From Brachybacterium aquaticum (lineage in GTDB: Bacteria > Actinomycetota > Actinomycetes > Actinomycetales > Dermabacteraceae), in assembly GCF_014204755.1 (NCBI RefSeq), contig NZ_JACHLZ010000001.1, positions 3,162,001 through 3,226,000 on the forward strand: 64,000 nt of DNA. Direction: 5' to 3'. The notes beneath the pieces are model-generated. The model ran no database searches and was not told the DNA's origin. It worked only from the letters and a program-made list of their open reading frames with translations. The translations under genes and the position numbers were made by a program. Positions 9,139 through 18,411 of the stretch are shown one piece after another. Numbering within the stretch: position 1 is the first letter of the stretch; the number at the start of each line of letters is the position of its first letter.

Positions 9139-10225
9139 TCAGAAGGTGATGACGCTGCGGCCGACGATGCCGGCCATGGCCGCGTAGCCCTCGTTGATCT
9201 CCTCGAGCGAGATGGTCTGGGCGACCAGCTCGTCGAGCTTCAGGCGGCCCTGGAGGTAGAGGTCCGCATAGAAGGCGATGTCGCGCTTGATGTTCGAGGA
9301 GCCCATGTAGGTGCCGCGCAGACCCTTGATGCCGAGCACCATGCCGCCGGTGATGTCCACGGGCAGCTTCGTGCCGGGCTTCGCGACGCCCACGGCGTAG
9401 CACATGCCGCCGCGGCGGGTCATGTCCAGCGCCTGGCGCAGGGTGGGCTCGAGGCCGATGACCTCGTAGGCCACGTCGACGCCCTCGCCGGTGAGCTCGC
9501 GGACCGCCTCGACGGGGTCGACCTCGCGGGAGTTGACGACGTCGGTCGCGCCGAAGCTGCGGGCGAGCTCGAGCTTGTCGTCGGCCACGTCGATCGCGAT
9601 GATCCGCGAGGCCGAGGCCGGGTGCGCGCCATAGATGGTGTTCAGGCCCACGCCGCTGCAGCCGATCACGGCGACGGTGGAGCCGTGCTTCACGTCGGCC
9701 ACGTTCAGCACCACGCCGACGCCGGTGATCGCGCCGCAGCCCAGCAGTGCGGCCTTGTCGAAGGGGATCTCGTCGGGGAACTTCACGACGTAGTTCTCGT
9801 GGAGGATCATCTGCTCGGCGAAGGTGCCGACGTTGCCGGCGAGGTACACCGGGGTGCCGTCCTCGCGGCCACGCGGGGCGCCTCGCCCTCGGCGCGGACC
9901 AGCGGGGCGAGGTTCGTGCACCAGGCGCGCGCGCCGCGCAGGCAGCTCGCGCAGTAGCCGCAGTACCCGGCGGTGGAGCCGATGACGTGGTCGCCGACCG
10001 CGATCCCTCGACGTCGGGGCCGACCGCGGTGACGATGCCCGCGGGCTCGTGACCGGCGAGGATCGGCATCGGGAAGCCGTAGTCGTAGTTCTTGGTGCCG
10101 AGGTCCGAGTGGCACAGGCCCGAGGCCTTGACGTCGATGAGCACCTCCTTGCCGATCGGCTCCGCGATGCTCACCTCCTCGATCTCGAACCGTCCGCCGA
10201 GCTCGTTGATGAGCGCTGCCTTCAT
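9139..10225 (-). pseudogene. zinc-dependent alcohol dehydrogenase, two frameshifts
   Basis: MDR-family alcohol dehydrogenase, about 362 residues if repaired. The N-terminal frame from ATG 10225 gives MKAALINELGGRFEIEEVS, the catalytic zinc Cys in GLCHSDLG and GHEPAGIV. A second frame carries AVGDHVIGSTAGYCGYCASC with the structural zinc cysteines. A third carries the Rossmann domain (AVIGCSGVGLNTIYG) to the end IVGRSVITF. The frame changes near 10010 and near 9875, each consistent with one lost base in a short G or C run. Divergent from the TetR gene with a shared palindrome, so it is likely controlled by it. Could be a true pseudogene or a sequencing artefact. Confidence 0.83.
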
Positions 10226-10281
10226 GGGAGTTCCTCCTCCGTCAGGCGTCCGCACGTCCGCGTGCGATCTTCCCTCCGACT

Positions 10282-10313
10282 ATACATAAGACACTAGCTG
10301 TCTCATGTCTCAA
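10282..10313. promoter_or_regulatory. putative TetR operator between ADH and tetR
   Basis: Palindrome AGACA-CTAGC-TGTCT inside ATACATAAGACACTAGC and TGTCTCATGTCTCAA. Its reverse complement matches the site upstream of ALDH at 7575-7602. The position between divergent ADH and tetR start codons suits repression of both. Confidence 0.65.
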
Positions 10314-10347
10314 CCCGTGCGCAGGCGTCTCTGGCTACCATGAGCGG

Positions 10348-10938
10348 ATGCCCACCACGCCACGCCCGGACACCCGCGAGCGGATCCTCGACGCCGCGCT
10401 GCGGACCCTGCTCCGGCTGGGCATCGCGAAGACCACGATGAAGGACGTCTCCCGCGCCGCCGGCGTCTCCCGCGCCTCGCTCTACCGCTACTTCGCCGAC
10501 CGCGAGACCCTCGTCGAGGCCACCGTGCGCCACCACGTGCTGAAGGTCGTCGCCGAGGAGCAGCCCCCGCCGCACCTGCGCCCCGAGGCGTCCCGCCGCC
10601 CCTTCGCCGATCGTCTGGTCGAGGGGATCGTCCACGACGTCTCCCGCGGCTCCGCCGACCCGCTGCTGAGCACGGATCCGCGCGGCGCCTCGACCTCCAT
10701 CGGCCGGCCGCGTCTGTATGCCGAGCTGAACCAGCAGGTCTGGGAGCCGCTGCTGAGCGAGGCGCAGGAGACCGGGCAGCTGCGCGAGGACCTCGCGATC
10801 GAGGATGTCGCCGATTGGATCGTGCGCCTGGAGATCATGTTCATGTCGCAGTCCGACGGCCGCCCCGAGACGGCCGACGAGGTCCGCCGCTACCTGAGGC
10901 TGTTCGTCGTGCCCTCGCTGGTGCCCGCCGGAGACTGA
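10348..10938 (+). CDS. TetR/AcrR family transcriptional regulator
   Basis: 196 residues. The N-terminal HTH (TTMKDVSRAAGVSRASLYRYF, helix 2-turn-helix 3, about residues 31-52) is a textbook TetR domain; the C-terminal ligand domain has no recognisable specificity. It lies divergent to the alcohol dehydrogenase, with a palindrome in the intergenic space that recurs upstream of the aldehyde dehydrogenase. It is therefore the likely regulator of that small alcohol/aldehyde regulon; the ligand is unknown, perhaps an alcohol or aldehyde. Confidence 0.88.
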   Translation: MPTTPRPDTRERILDAALRTLLRLGIAKTTMKDVSRAAGVSRASLYRYFADRETLVEATVRHHVLKVVAEEQPPPHLRPEASRRPFADRLVEGIVHDVSRGSADPLLSTDPRGASTSIGRPRLYAELNQQVWEPLLSEAQETGQLREDLAIEDVADWIVRLEIMFMSQSDGRPETADEVRRYLRLFVVPSLVPAGD

Positions 10939-11091
10939 GTCGTGCCCGTCGGCCGACCCCGTCGGACGCGGAGCCCCGTCGGCCGCCCGGCCCTGTCGGC
11001 CGCGCCCTCGCGCGCCCCGCCCGCCCCGGTGTGTGAGGATACGGGGTCGACCGGCGCAGCCGGTCCGCCGGCGCACCGAAGGAGCTCTCAC

Positions 11092-12180
11092 ATGGCGATC
11101 CGCCGCCCCCGCCCCACCGTCGGCCCCACCCCGGAGCCGACCCCTGAGCCCGGCTCCGACGCCCTCATCCGCTACGTCCAGGACGGCGTCCCCTCCGTCG
11201 CGCCGACGGGGACGAGCGCGGGCGACGCGCTCGAGTTCGCCGCCTCCGCTCCCGATCGGATGGCGATGTTCTTCTACCCCCAGCCGCGGAAGGAGGACGT
11301 GCTCGCTCTCGGCGAGGCCTGGGACCTCCACCCCGTGCTCATGGAGGACCTGCTCACCGGTCGCCAGAGGCCCAAGTTCGAGCGCTACGGGGACGTGCGC
11401 TTCCTCGTGCTGCGCTCGGCCCGCTACGACGATGCCCGCGAGGAGATCGACGTGGCCGAGTTCCACGTGCTGCTGCGCCCCGGCGCCGTCGCCGTGCTCT
11501 GCCAGGACGGACGCTGGATCGACGGCACCGCGAGCCCCGAGCTCGACGCCGACCACCCGCTCACCTCCACCCGTCGGGAGCGCTCCATGCCCGCCGGCAC
11601 CAACCTGCTCACCCTCGGCCCCGAGGCGGTCGTGTACCGGGTGCTCGACGTGATCGTCGACGGCTACGAGCCCGTGCTACGCGGCCTGCTCATCGACAAG
11701 GAGCAGATCGAGCGGCAGGTCTTCGGCGCGGATGCCGCGGTCACCGAGCGCATCTACCGACTCAGCCAGGAGGTCGTCGAGATGCAGCAGATCGTCACCT
11801 CGCTCGAGGACGTCATCGAGGCGCTGCGCGGCGGCTTCGACAAGTACGCCATCCCCGAGGCTCTCCAGGCCTACCTCGACGACGTCTCCGACCACCTCAC
11901 CCGGGCGATCCACCGCGTGGCCGAGCTGCGCGAGGCGCTGACGCAGATCCTCTCCGTCAACGCGACCCTTGTCGCCCAGCGGCAGAACGAGGACATGAAG
12001 AAGATCTCCGGCTGGGCCGCGATCCTCTTCGCGCCCACGCTGATCGGCGCGATCTACGGCATGAACTTCGACCACATGCCCGAGCTGCACTGGGCCTTCG
12101 GCTACCCGATGGCGCTGGGGATGATGCTCGGCCTCGGCGTGCTGCTGTACGTCGTGTTCAAGAAGCTGAAGTGGATGTGA
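11092..12180 (+). CDS. CorA-family divalent metal channel
   Basis: 362-residue Mg2+/Co2+ transporter. A long soluble N-terminal domain is followed by two C-terminal TM helices. The signature IYGMNFDHMPEL (GMN plus the periplasmic loop) lies at the end of TM1, and TM2 is LGMMLGLGVLLYVVFKKLKWM. ATG 11092 follows AAGGAG at 11079-11084; the frame is open further upstream but that part is Pro/Arg-rich and low-complexity. Monocistronic by position. Confidence 0.9.
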   Translation: MAIRRPRPTVGPTPEPTPEPGSDALIRYVQDGVPSVAPTGTSAGDALEFAASAPDRMAMFFYPQPRKEDVLALGEAWDLHPVLMEDLLTGRQRPKFERYGDVRFLVLRSARYDDAREEIDVAEFHVLLRPGAVAVLCQDGRWIDGTASPELDADHPLTSTRRERSMPAGTNLLTLGPEAVVYRVLDVIVDGYEPVLRGLLIDKEQIERQVFGADAAVTERIYRLSQEVVEMQQIVTSLEDVIEALRGGFDKYAIPEALQAYLDDVSDHLTRAIHRVAELREALTQILSVNATLVAQRQNEDMKKISGWAAILFAPTLIGAIYGMNFDHMPELHWAFGYPMALGMMLGLGVLLYVVFKKLKWM

Positions 12181-12213
12181 GCAGGGCGCGGGGCGCGGAC
12201 GCCGCCGACGTGC

Positions 12214-12762
12214 TCAGATGAACTCCAGCGGGTCGAACTCGTCGATGTCGATGATCCGCACGCGGGGCAGGCGGTTCGTGAACGCCGAGACGTCGTACTC
12301 CAGGTCGTGGAACTCGATCCCCGGGATGTCCTGCAGGTCCGCCGCCATGAACTCGCGGAAGCCCACGAGCCCCGTGCGGCGCTCCGGCGTCGAGGCCAGG
12401 TCCTCCATCTGCGGGACGAAGTCCTTGTCGTGGCTGACCAGCATGACGTCCGCCGGACGCTCCTGCAGTGCCTCCGCGGTGCGCTGGATCGCGATGTCCA
12501 CGACCTTGCCCTCGCCGCGCAGCGGCACGGCCTTGTAGCCCAGCGCGATCAGCGCCTGCACGAACCCCGAGGGCAGGTTGTCGCCCACCGCGAGGAAGAA
12601 CAGGCCCTTCACCGGCTGCTGCCAGGCGTTCTCCGCGTGCTGGATCAGCTTGTTCCAGCGCGGCCGCTCCTCGGGCTGCGGCCGACGCCCCAGCACCGAG
12701 ACGCCGAGCGTCGCATCGATGTTCTCGCCGTCCACCAGGAGGTACGTGGTGCGTTCCGTCAT
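12214..12762 (-). CDS. NYN-domain (LabA/PIN-like) protein
   Basis: 182 residues. It starts MTERTTYLLVDGENIDATLG: the LLVDGENID block with its acidic residues is the N-terminal motif of NYN domains, a PIN-like nuclease fold thought to act on RNA. Further acidic residues occur in VMLVSHDKDFVPQME, matching the S-x-D-x-D-F motif of the family. ATG 12762 was chosen because the upstream frame is Pro/Arg-rich intergenic-type sequence. No neighbour suggests a specific RNA target. Confidence 0.82.
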   Translation of the reverse strand: MTERTTYLLVDGENIDATLGVSVLGRRPQPEERPRWNKLIQHAENAWQQPVKGLFFLAVGDNLPSGFVQALIALGYKAVPLRGEGKVVDIAIQRTAEALQERPADVMLVSHDKDFVPQMEDLASTPERRTGLVGFREFMAADLQDIPGIEFHDLEYDVSAFTNRLPRVRIIDIDEFDPLEFI

Positions 12763-13409
12763 GGTGCGAACCCTACGCGCTCGCCGGGGTCGGCGTGCCG
12801 GGGTGGGTGCTGCGGGGCGGCCGACGGGGTGGGCGTTCGCCGGGCGCCCGGGGCCGGGCTCGGGGAGTGAGAGCGGGTGCGAGGACGTGATCGCGGGGGC
12901 GGGCAGAATTCTTTGTGCGGGGGTGATGGATTCTCCACATGACCCACGTTTCCACAATTCACTCGGGGTCTGGCTTCGTTTGTCGGAGGTTCCTGGTAGG
13001 GCGTGCGGGGATTTCCCGAGGTGGGCTCGCGTAGGCGTCGAGATGGACGTCGGAGTGCTCGCCAGCGCCGGGCGGGTGGTCCGTCATGACTCCGGGATCC
13101 GCATCTGGAATGTCCATGCTGCCTGCGGTGAGATCCACTTTGGGGGTTCGGCCGGTACGGGAGGACTCGTGTCGCGGGGTGTCCGATCGACGTCCCGTGG
13201 CCGCCCTCTTGGTGCCCGCGGTTCGTCCTCTCGGCTGTGGCGCACCACTCCCTGTCGCTGACCTTTCCTCCACGCTCCAGGGTTATCCACAAATTCGTCC
13301 CCATATGGTTCTGACTCTTTAGTAATAGGGGGTGTGGTCGGTAGGGTGGGGGTATTCGAAATGGAGCGCCCATAGGTGGGTGTTCGAGGGGTTCGCGGAG
13401 GGGGTGAGT
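12763..13409. other. 647-base intergenic region before the HNH gene
   Basis: No convincing gene on either strand. GC content falls towards the right end. It contains a consensus DnaA-box 9-mer TTATCCACA at 13283-13291 and weaker relatives TTCTCCACA (12931-12939) and GTTTCCACA (12948-12956). An AT-rich stretch near 13310-13330 (CTCTTTAGTAATAG) may hold the promoter of the HNH gene. Confidence 0.5.
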
Positions 13410-15140
13410 GTGGTGGGGGAGTTCGAGGACGACGTGCCGGGTAAGACCGGGAAGACGAGCAAGTCCGGGGACGCTGAGACGTCGTCGCGACGCGCGCCCG
13501 CGTCGGATGCTGTCGCTGCCCAGGACGTCCCGCCGAGGCCTGTTCACTTCCCGGTTCCGATGCCTGCTGTGGACGATGCGGAGGCGGTAGACCCCTCGGA
13601 TTCTGCGCCGGAGCCTGCGCGGTCGTTCCACACCCGTGCGCGGCGGAAGCTGGACGCATCGGTGGTGGTGGAGGATGCGGGTGGGTTCGAGTCTCCGCTG
13701 GCGGGGTCGGTGCTGGAGATCCATCTGCTGATGCGTGAACGCGCCCACCTGTACGGCCTGCATCTGCAGCTGGTCGCGGACCTGTTCACTGACGATTCGG
13801 AGAATGAGGGGTCGCTGGACTGGGCAGAGGTGACGGCGGTGAAGATCGCGACCGGCCTCAGGGTCTCGAACCTGTCGGCGACGGCGCTGGTCCACGACGC
13901 CCACCGCGCTGTGAAGGACATGCCTTCGACGTTCGCTGTCCTGCTGGCGGGGGACATGCCGGAGTCGTTCCACCGCTACCTGCTGCGGCATGCGCGTCGT
14001 CTCACGCCGGAGCAGGCGCGGCGCCTGGATGAGTACATGGCGGGGGTGGAGATCGCGAACGTTCCCCAGCTCGCGTTCGAGAAACAGGTGAGGGTCGGGA
14101 CGAAGCTCGTCACCGCCGGCGCCGTCCCGATTCTTCCGTCGAAGGCCCGCTCGGTGGATCTGGTCGGGATCGATGAGGACGCCGGGACGGCGACGCTCAC
14201 GATCACGGGCCCGATCCTGGAGATCAAAGCTCTCATGCACCGCCTCGATGTTGCTGCGCACACGGTCCAGAAGGAGCAGCGGCGGATGCTGCAGGACGAG
14301 GAGGAAGGCCCTCTCCCGTTCGACCTCGACGATGTGCTGCGGGAGCAGGGCCGGCCGATGTCTCTGCGTCATCTGCGCTACGCGATCCTGACCCATTCGG
14401 TGATCGACATCGACCCGGTCCAGGAGACCACCAGTGCGGTGAAGCTGTTGATGACGGTGCCGGTGACCACGATGATGGGGTACTCGAACACGCCCGCGAT
14501 GCTGGAGGGGATGACCCCGATCCCGGCCGAGCAGGCCCGCCGTCTCGCGGCGGGGGAGAAGACGTGGCAGAGGATCCTCACCGACCCGATCACCGGCGCA
14601 TACCTTCCCGTGAACGCCTCCACCTACACCCCCACAGCGCAGATGCGATTACAGCTCCGGCTCAGACACCCCGTCTGCGCCATGCCCGGGTGTGACAGAC
14701 CCACAGTCCTCATGGCCGAGGACGATCACATCCTCGAATACGACCATGACCATCCCGACGAAGGGGGCCAGACGAGTCTGTTCAACCTCCACCGCCTCTG
14801 TCACATCCACCATCAAGTGAAGACAAAGCAGCTCCTCGACCCGGTGCGGGACGAGGCACTGGACCCTGCTCGCGGGGACGGCACCACGATCGCCGGTCCC
14901 TACCCGACGACATGGCACCTCGGTGACGGGATCACCACCACCAGTTACGAGGACACGGACCTGCTCACCCCGATAGTCGCCGCGGAACTCGAGATGGCCG
15001 CCCGCATCCACGAACGCACCTACGCCGAGAAGCTCTCGATCCATGAGCAGCTCAAAGCCCTCACGCGGGAGCAGCGGATCGAGCTCGAGCGGCGCCGCAT
15101 CATCCCGCCCCACCCCGACTACGGCGAACCACCCTTCTGA
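13410..15140 (+). CDS. DUF222 (13E12-repeat) HNH endonuclease-like protein
   Basis: About 576 residues. The first ~80 residues are low-complexity Pro/Ala/Asp; the middle carries a DUF222-type helical region (GLHLQLVADLF, ARRLTPEQARRLDEYM); the C-terminus has an HNH domain with CAMPGCDRP, then ILEYDHDHP and NLHRLCHIHHQVK, giving the two Cys and the His/Asn residues expected for metal binding. These proteins occur in multiple copies in actinobacteria and behave like mobile or rapidly evolving genes; their role is unsettled. Start uncertain: GTG codons at 13404, 13410 and 13413 follow GGAGG at 13397-13401. Codon use is less GC-biased than its neighbours, which suggests transfer. Confidence 0.8.
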   Translation: MVGEFEDDVPGKTGKTSKSGDAETSSRRAPASDAVAAQDVPPRPVHFPVPMPAVDDAEAVDPSDSAPEPARSFHTRARRKLDASVVVEDAGGFESPLAGSVLEIHLLMRERAHLYGLHLQLVADLFTDDSENEGSLDWAEVTAVKIATGLRVSNLSATALVHDAHRAVKDMPSTFAVLLAGDMPESFHRYLLRHARRLTPEQARRLDEYMAGVEIANVPQLAFEKQVRVGTKLVTAGAVPILPSKARSVDLVGIDEDAGTATLTITGPILEIKALMHRLDVAAHTVQKEQRRMLQDEEEGPLPFDLDDVLREQGRPMSLRHLRYAILTHSVIDIDPVQETTSAVKLLMTVPVTTMMGYSNTPAMLEGMTPIPAEQARRLAAGEKTWQRILTDPITGAYLPVNASTYTPTAQMRLQLRLRHPVCAMPGCDRPTVLMAEDDHILEYDHDHPDEGGQTSLFNLHRLCHIHHQVKTKQLLDPVRDEALDPARGDGTTIAGPYPTTWHLGDGITTTSYEDTDLLTPIVAAELEMAARIHERTYAEKLSIHEQLKALTREQRIELERRRIIPPHPDYGEPPF

Positions 15141-15239
15141 CCGCCGGGCATGCGCGGCCCCAGCTCCCCCCACGGACCCTGACCCCCGCGACCCCGGACC
15201 GCCGTGGCACCGGTGGCCCCCACCCTGACAGCCGCGTGA

Positions 15240-15284
15240 GGAATGCCGCCGACCTGGGTCGACATCCCCGGTCGGCGGCATTCC
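15240..15284 (+). terminator. terminator after the HNH gene
   Basis: A perfect 15-base stem, GGAATGCCGCCGACC (15240-15254) and GGTCGGCGGCATTCC (15270-15284), with a 15-base loop. It lies between the HNH gene and the convergent formaldehyde dehydrogenase and may serve both. Confidence 0.82.
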
Positions 15285-15392
15285 TGACATCAGTGTGAGG
15301 TGCGAGCGAGAGATCCCCTCGGCCGCCCACGGCGCACCCGCCGAACCCAGCGAGCCCGACTCGCGTGTCCCGCGCGCCTCACCGACGAGCCG

Positions 15393-16619
15393 TCAGGCGG
15401 CCTGCACCTTCCCTGTCACGCCGTGCGGATCGATGACGTACTTCTTCGCGACACCCGAATTGAACTCGGCGTAGCCCTTCGGGGCGTCGTCGAGAGAGAT
15501 CGCGGTGGCGTTCACGGCGTCGGCGATCTTCACCTTGTCGTGCAGGATCGCCTCCATCAGCTGGCGGTGGTAGCTCATCACCGGGCACTGGCCCGTGGTG
15601 AACGACAGCGCCTTCGCCCAGCCGAGGCGGAGCCGCAGGGAGAGCGAGCCCTCCTGCGCCGCCGCGTCCACGCCGCCCGGATCGCCGGTGACGTACAGCC
15701 CCGGGATGCCGAGCCGGCCGCCCGCGCGGGTCACGTCCATCAGCGTGTTCAGCACCGTCGCCGGCGCCTCGCCCGCGTCCTTGCCGTGGCCGCGAGCCTC
15801 GAAGCCCACCGCGTCCACGCCCGCATCGACCTCCTCGCGACCGAGGATCCGGGCGATCCCCTCGCGCGGATCCTCCGTCGACACGTCGATCGTCTCGCAG
15901 CCGAACTTCGCGGCGTTCGCCAGGCGGTCCGCGTTCATGTCGGCCATGATCACCACCGAGGCGCCCAGCAGCTGCGCGCCCACCGCGGCGGCGGTGCCCA
16001 CCGGGCCCGCGCCGGCGATGTACACGGACTTGCCGGGGCCCACGCCCGCGGTGACCGCGCCGTGGAAGCCGGTGGGGAAGATGTCCGAGAGCATGGTCAG
16101 ATCCAGGATCTTCTCCATCGCCTGGTCCTTGTCGGGGAACTTCAGCAGGTTCCAGTCGGCGTAGGGGACCACGACGTACTCGGCCTGGCCACCCACCCAG
16201 CCGCCCATGTCGACATAACCGTAGGCGCTGCCGGGACGGTCGGGGTTCACGTTCAGACAGATCTCAGTGCGGCGCGTCTTGCACATCTCGCAGCGACCGC
16301 AGGAGATGTTGAAGGGTACCGAGACGAGATCGCCCTCCTTGATGAACTCGACGCCCGGACCGGTCTCGATCACCTCGCCGGTGATCTCGTGGCCGAGCAC
16401 CAGGCCCTCGGGCGCGGTGGTGCGGCCGCGGACCATGTGCTGGTCCGAACCGCAGATGTTGGTGGTGACGACCTTGAGGATCGCTGCATGGGGCAGCTGG
16501 CGGCCGACGTTCGCAGGGTTCACGCCCGGGCCGTCCTTCAGCTCGAAGGTGGGGTAGTCGATGTCGACGACCTCGACTTTTCCGGGGCCCTGATAGGCGA
16601 TCGCGCGGTTGCTGGACAT
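15393..16619 (-). CDS. fdhA: glutathione-independent formaldehyde dehydrogenase
   Basis: 408-residue zinc-dependent MDR enzyme oxidising formaldehyde (or a related short aldehyde) with NAD. N-terminal MSSNRAIAYQGPGKVEVVDID and GSDQHMVRGRTTAPEGLVLG are diagnostic of the Pseudomonas-type FdhA group. The catalytic zinc Cys is in TNICGSDQHM, the structural zinc cysteines in CGRCEMCKTRRTEIC, and the nucleotide site is VYIAGAGPVGTAAA. Start at ATG 16619, with GGAGG just upstream; the longer frame has no family similarity. Divergent from selO. Confidence 0.9.
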   Translation of the reverse strand: MSSNRAIAYQGPGKVEVVDIDYPTFELKDGPGVNPANVGRQLPHAAILKVVTTNICGSDQHMVRGRTTAPEGLVLGHEITGEVIETGPGVEFIKEGDLVSVPFNISCGRCEMCKTRRTEICLNVNPDRPGSAYGYVDMGGWVGGQAEYVVVPYADWNLLKFPDKDQAMEKILDLTMLSDIFPTGFHGAVTAGVGPGKSVYIAGAGPVGTAAAVGAQLLGASVVIMADMNADRLANAAKFGCETIDVSTEDPREGIARILGREEVDAGVDAVGFEARGHGKDAGEAPATVLNTLMDVTRAGGRLGIPGLYVTGDPGGVDAAAQEGSLSLRLRLGWAKALSFTTGQCPVMSYHRQLMEAILHDKVKIADAVNATAISLDDAPKGYAEFNSGVAKKYVIDPHGVTGKVQAA

Positions 16620-16744
16620 GAGGGAGGCCTCCTTGCCTGCCGTGGCCCGCCGGTGCGAGCCGACCCCGCCACCCTCTGTGTTCCACGTCACGAAGTCAAC
16701 GGGTGGTCGCACGGGGCTACCGTGGAGCCCGAAGGAGGTGCGCG

Positions 16745-18178
16745 ATGACCGCTCCGAGCACGGCTGCGCCGACGCTCCACCAGACCTACGCCGACGCCCT
16801 CCCCGAGCTGTCCGTCGCCTTCCGCGCCGACGTGCCGCCCGACCCCGAGCTCCAGTGGCTGAACGAGGACCTCGCCCGCGAACTCGGAATCGACCCCGCC
16901 TGGCTGCGCAGCGAGGACGGCCTCGCCCTGCTCACCGGCCAGATCGACGGCACCACCGCCCAGGCCTACGCCGGCCACCAGTTCGGCACCCCGAACTCCG
17001 TGCTCGGCGACGGCCGCGCCGTGCTGCTCGGCGACCTCGTCGACACCCTCGGCCACCGCCGCGACCTGCATCTCAAGGGCGCCGGTCGCACCCCCTTCGC
17101 CCGCGGCGGCGACGGGAAGGCGCCGCTCGGCCCGATGCTGCGCGAGGCCGTGCTCGGCGAATGGCTCCACGCCTGCGGCGTCCCCACCACCCGCGCCCTC
17201 GCCGTGCTCACCACCGGCGAGCGGATCGCCCCGCGCCAGGGCATCACCCCCGAACCGGGCGCGCTGCTGGTCCGCGTCGCCGCGAGCCACCTGCGCGTCG
17301 GCACCTTCGAGTACGCCGCCTGGCATCTCGACCCCGGCGTACGCCGCGCCCTGGTCGACCACACCATCGCCCGCCACCACCCGTCGGCCGACGGGCCCCT
17401 CGGCCTCCTCGAGGCCGTCACCCGCGCCCAGGCGCGGCTCGTCGCGCAGTGGATGCTGCTCGGCCTCGTCCACGGCGTGATGAACACCGACAACATGGCG
17501 CTGTCCGGCGAGGGCATCGACTACGGCCCCGTCGCCGTGCTCGATGCGCACCGTCGCGGCGCCGTGTTCAGCTCGATCGACCGCGGCGGCCGCTACGCCT
17601 ACGGCAACCAGCCCGGCATCGCGCTGTGGAACCTCTCCCGCTTCGCCGAGACTCTCGTCCAGCGTATCGACGAGGACGACCCGAACGGTGCGGTCGCCCG
17701 CGCCACCGCCGTGCTCGAGCAGTACGAGGGCTGGTACCTCGAGGCCTACGCCGACGGGCTCGCGAGGAAGCTCGGGATCCGCGCGGAGCAGTCGGCGGTG
17801 CTCGCGCTCGGCGAGGAGCTGTTCGCGCTGCTCGAGGAGCACGGCCTCGACCACACGGGCACCTTCCGCACCCTCGAGGAGGGGCGGGCGAGCGAGCTGC
17901 CTGCGGGGATGGGGGCGTGGATCGCGCGCTGGGAGGCGCTGCGCGCCTCGTCGGCCGACGGGAGCGCGGACGACAGGACCCCGGCGCGCAATCCTCTGTA
18001 TGCGCCGCGCAACCTCCACCTCGATGCGGCGCTGCGTGCCGCGCACCTCGGCGACCTCGCGCCGGTGCGCGAGATGCTCGACGCGGTGAGGGCACCGTTC
18101 ACGCGCCGGCCGGGGCTCGAGCACCTCGAGGGCCCGGGCGAGGGCGGCGAGCACTTCATGACCTTCTGCGGGACCTGA
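16745..18178 (+). CDS. selO: SelO/YdiU protein adenylyltransferase
   Basis: 477 residues. SelO is a pseudokinase-fold enzyme that transfers AMP to Ser/Thr/Tyr of proteins and responds to oxidative stress. Visible features are AYAGHQFGTPNSVLGDGRAVLLG, DLHLKGAGRTPFARGGDGK (Gly-rich nucleotide region), GVPTTRALA, and MNTDNMALSGEGIDYGP, which holds the Asn/Asp metal ligands. The protein ends FMTFCGT with the C-terminal Cys typical of bacterial members (Sec in some eukaryotes). ATG 16745 follows GAAGGAGG with good spacing. Confidence 0.93.
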   Translation: MTAPSTAAPTLHQTYADALPELSVAFRADVPPDPELQWLNEDLARELGIDPAWLRSEDGLALLTGQIDGTTAQAYAGHQFGTPNSVLGDGRAVLLGDLVDTLGHRRDLHLKGAGRTPFARGGDGKAPLGPMLREAVLGEWLHACGVPTTRALAVLTTGERIAPRQGITPEPGALLVRVAASHLRVGTFEYAAWHLDPGVRRALVDHTIARHHPSADGPLGLLEAVTRAQARLVAQWMLLGLVHGVMNTDNMALSGEGIDYGPVAVLDAHRRGAVFSSIDRGGRYAYGNQPGIALWNLSRFAETLVQRIDEDDPNGAVARATAVLEQYEGWYLEAYADGLARKLGIRAEQSAVLALGEELFALLEEHGLDHTGTFRTLEEGRASELPAGMGAWIARWEALRASSADGSADDRTPARNPLYAPRNLHLDAALRAAHLGDLAPVREMLDAVRAPFTRRPGLEHLEGPGEGGEHFMTFCGT

Positions 18179-18195
18179 GACCCGCGGAGCAGCGA

Positions 18196-18411
18196 TCAGT
18201 CCTCGCCGTCCGGCACCCATTCGAGCAGGTCCCCGGGCTGGCAGTCGAGGACCTCGCACATCGCCTCGAGGGTGCTGAACCGCACCGCCTTGGCGCGGCC
18301 GTTCTTCAGCACCGCGACGTTCGCGGGGGTGATGCCCACCCGCTCGGCGAACTCGCCGACGGACATCTTGCGCCGGGCGAGCTCGATGTCGATCCGCACC
18401 ACGATCGGCAT
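18196..18411 (-). CDS. Cro/C1-type (YozG-like) HTH regulator
   Basis: 71-residue protein that is almost entirely one HTH domain: MSVGEFAERVGITPANVAVLKNGRAKAVRF, then LEAMCEVLDCQPGDLLEW. Small regulators of this type are regularly encoded just after a DUF2975 membrane protein, as here; the two genes overlap (TGATG). Probably autoregulates the pair through the AT-rich inverted repeats at 18909-18955. Confidence 0.87.
   Translation of the reverse strand: MPIVVRIDIELARRKMSVGEFAERVGITPANVAVLKNGRAKAVRFSTLEAMCEVLDCQPGDLLEWVPDGED

Noticed and set aside
13283-13291. Replication origin at a DnaA-box consensus
   Set aside because: Only one perfect box, no cluster, no dnaA, dnaN or rpmH nearby.
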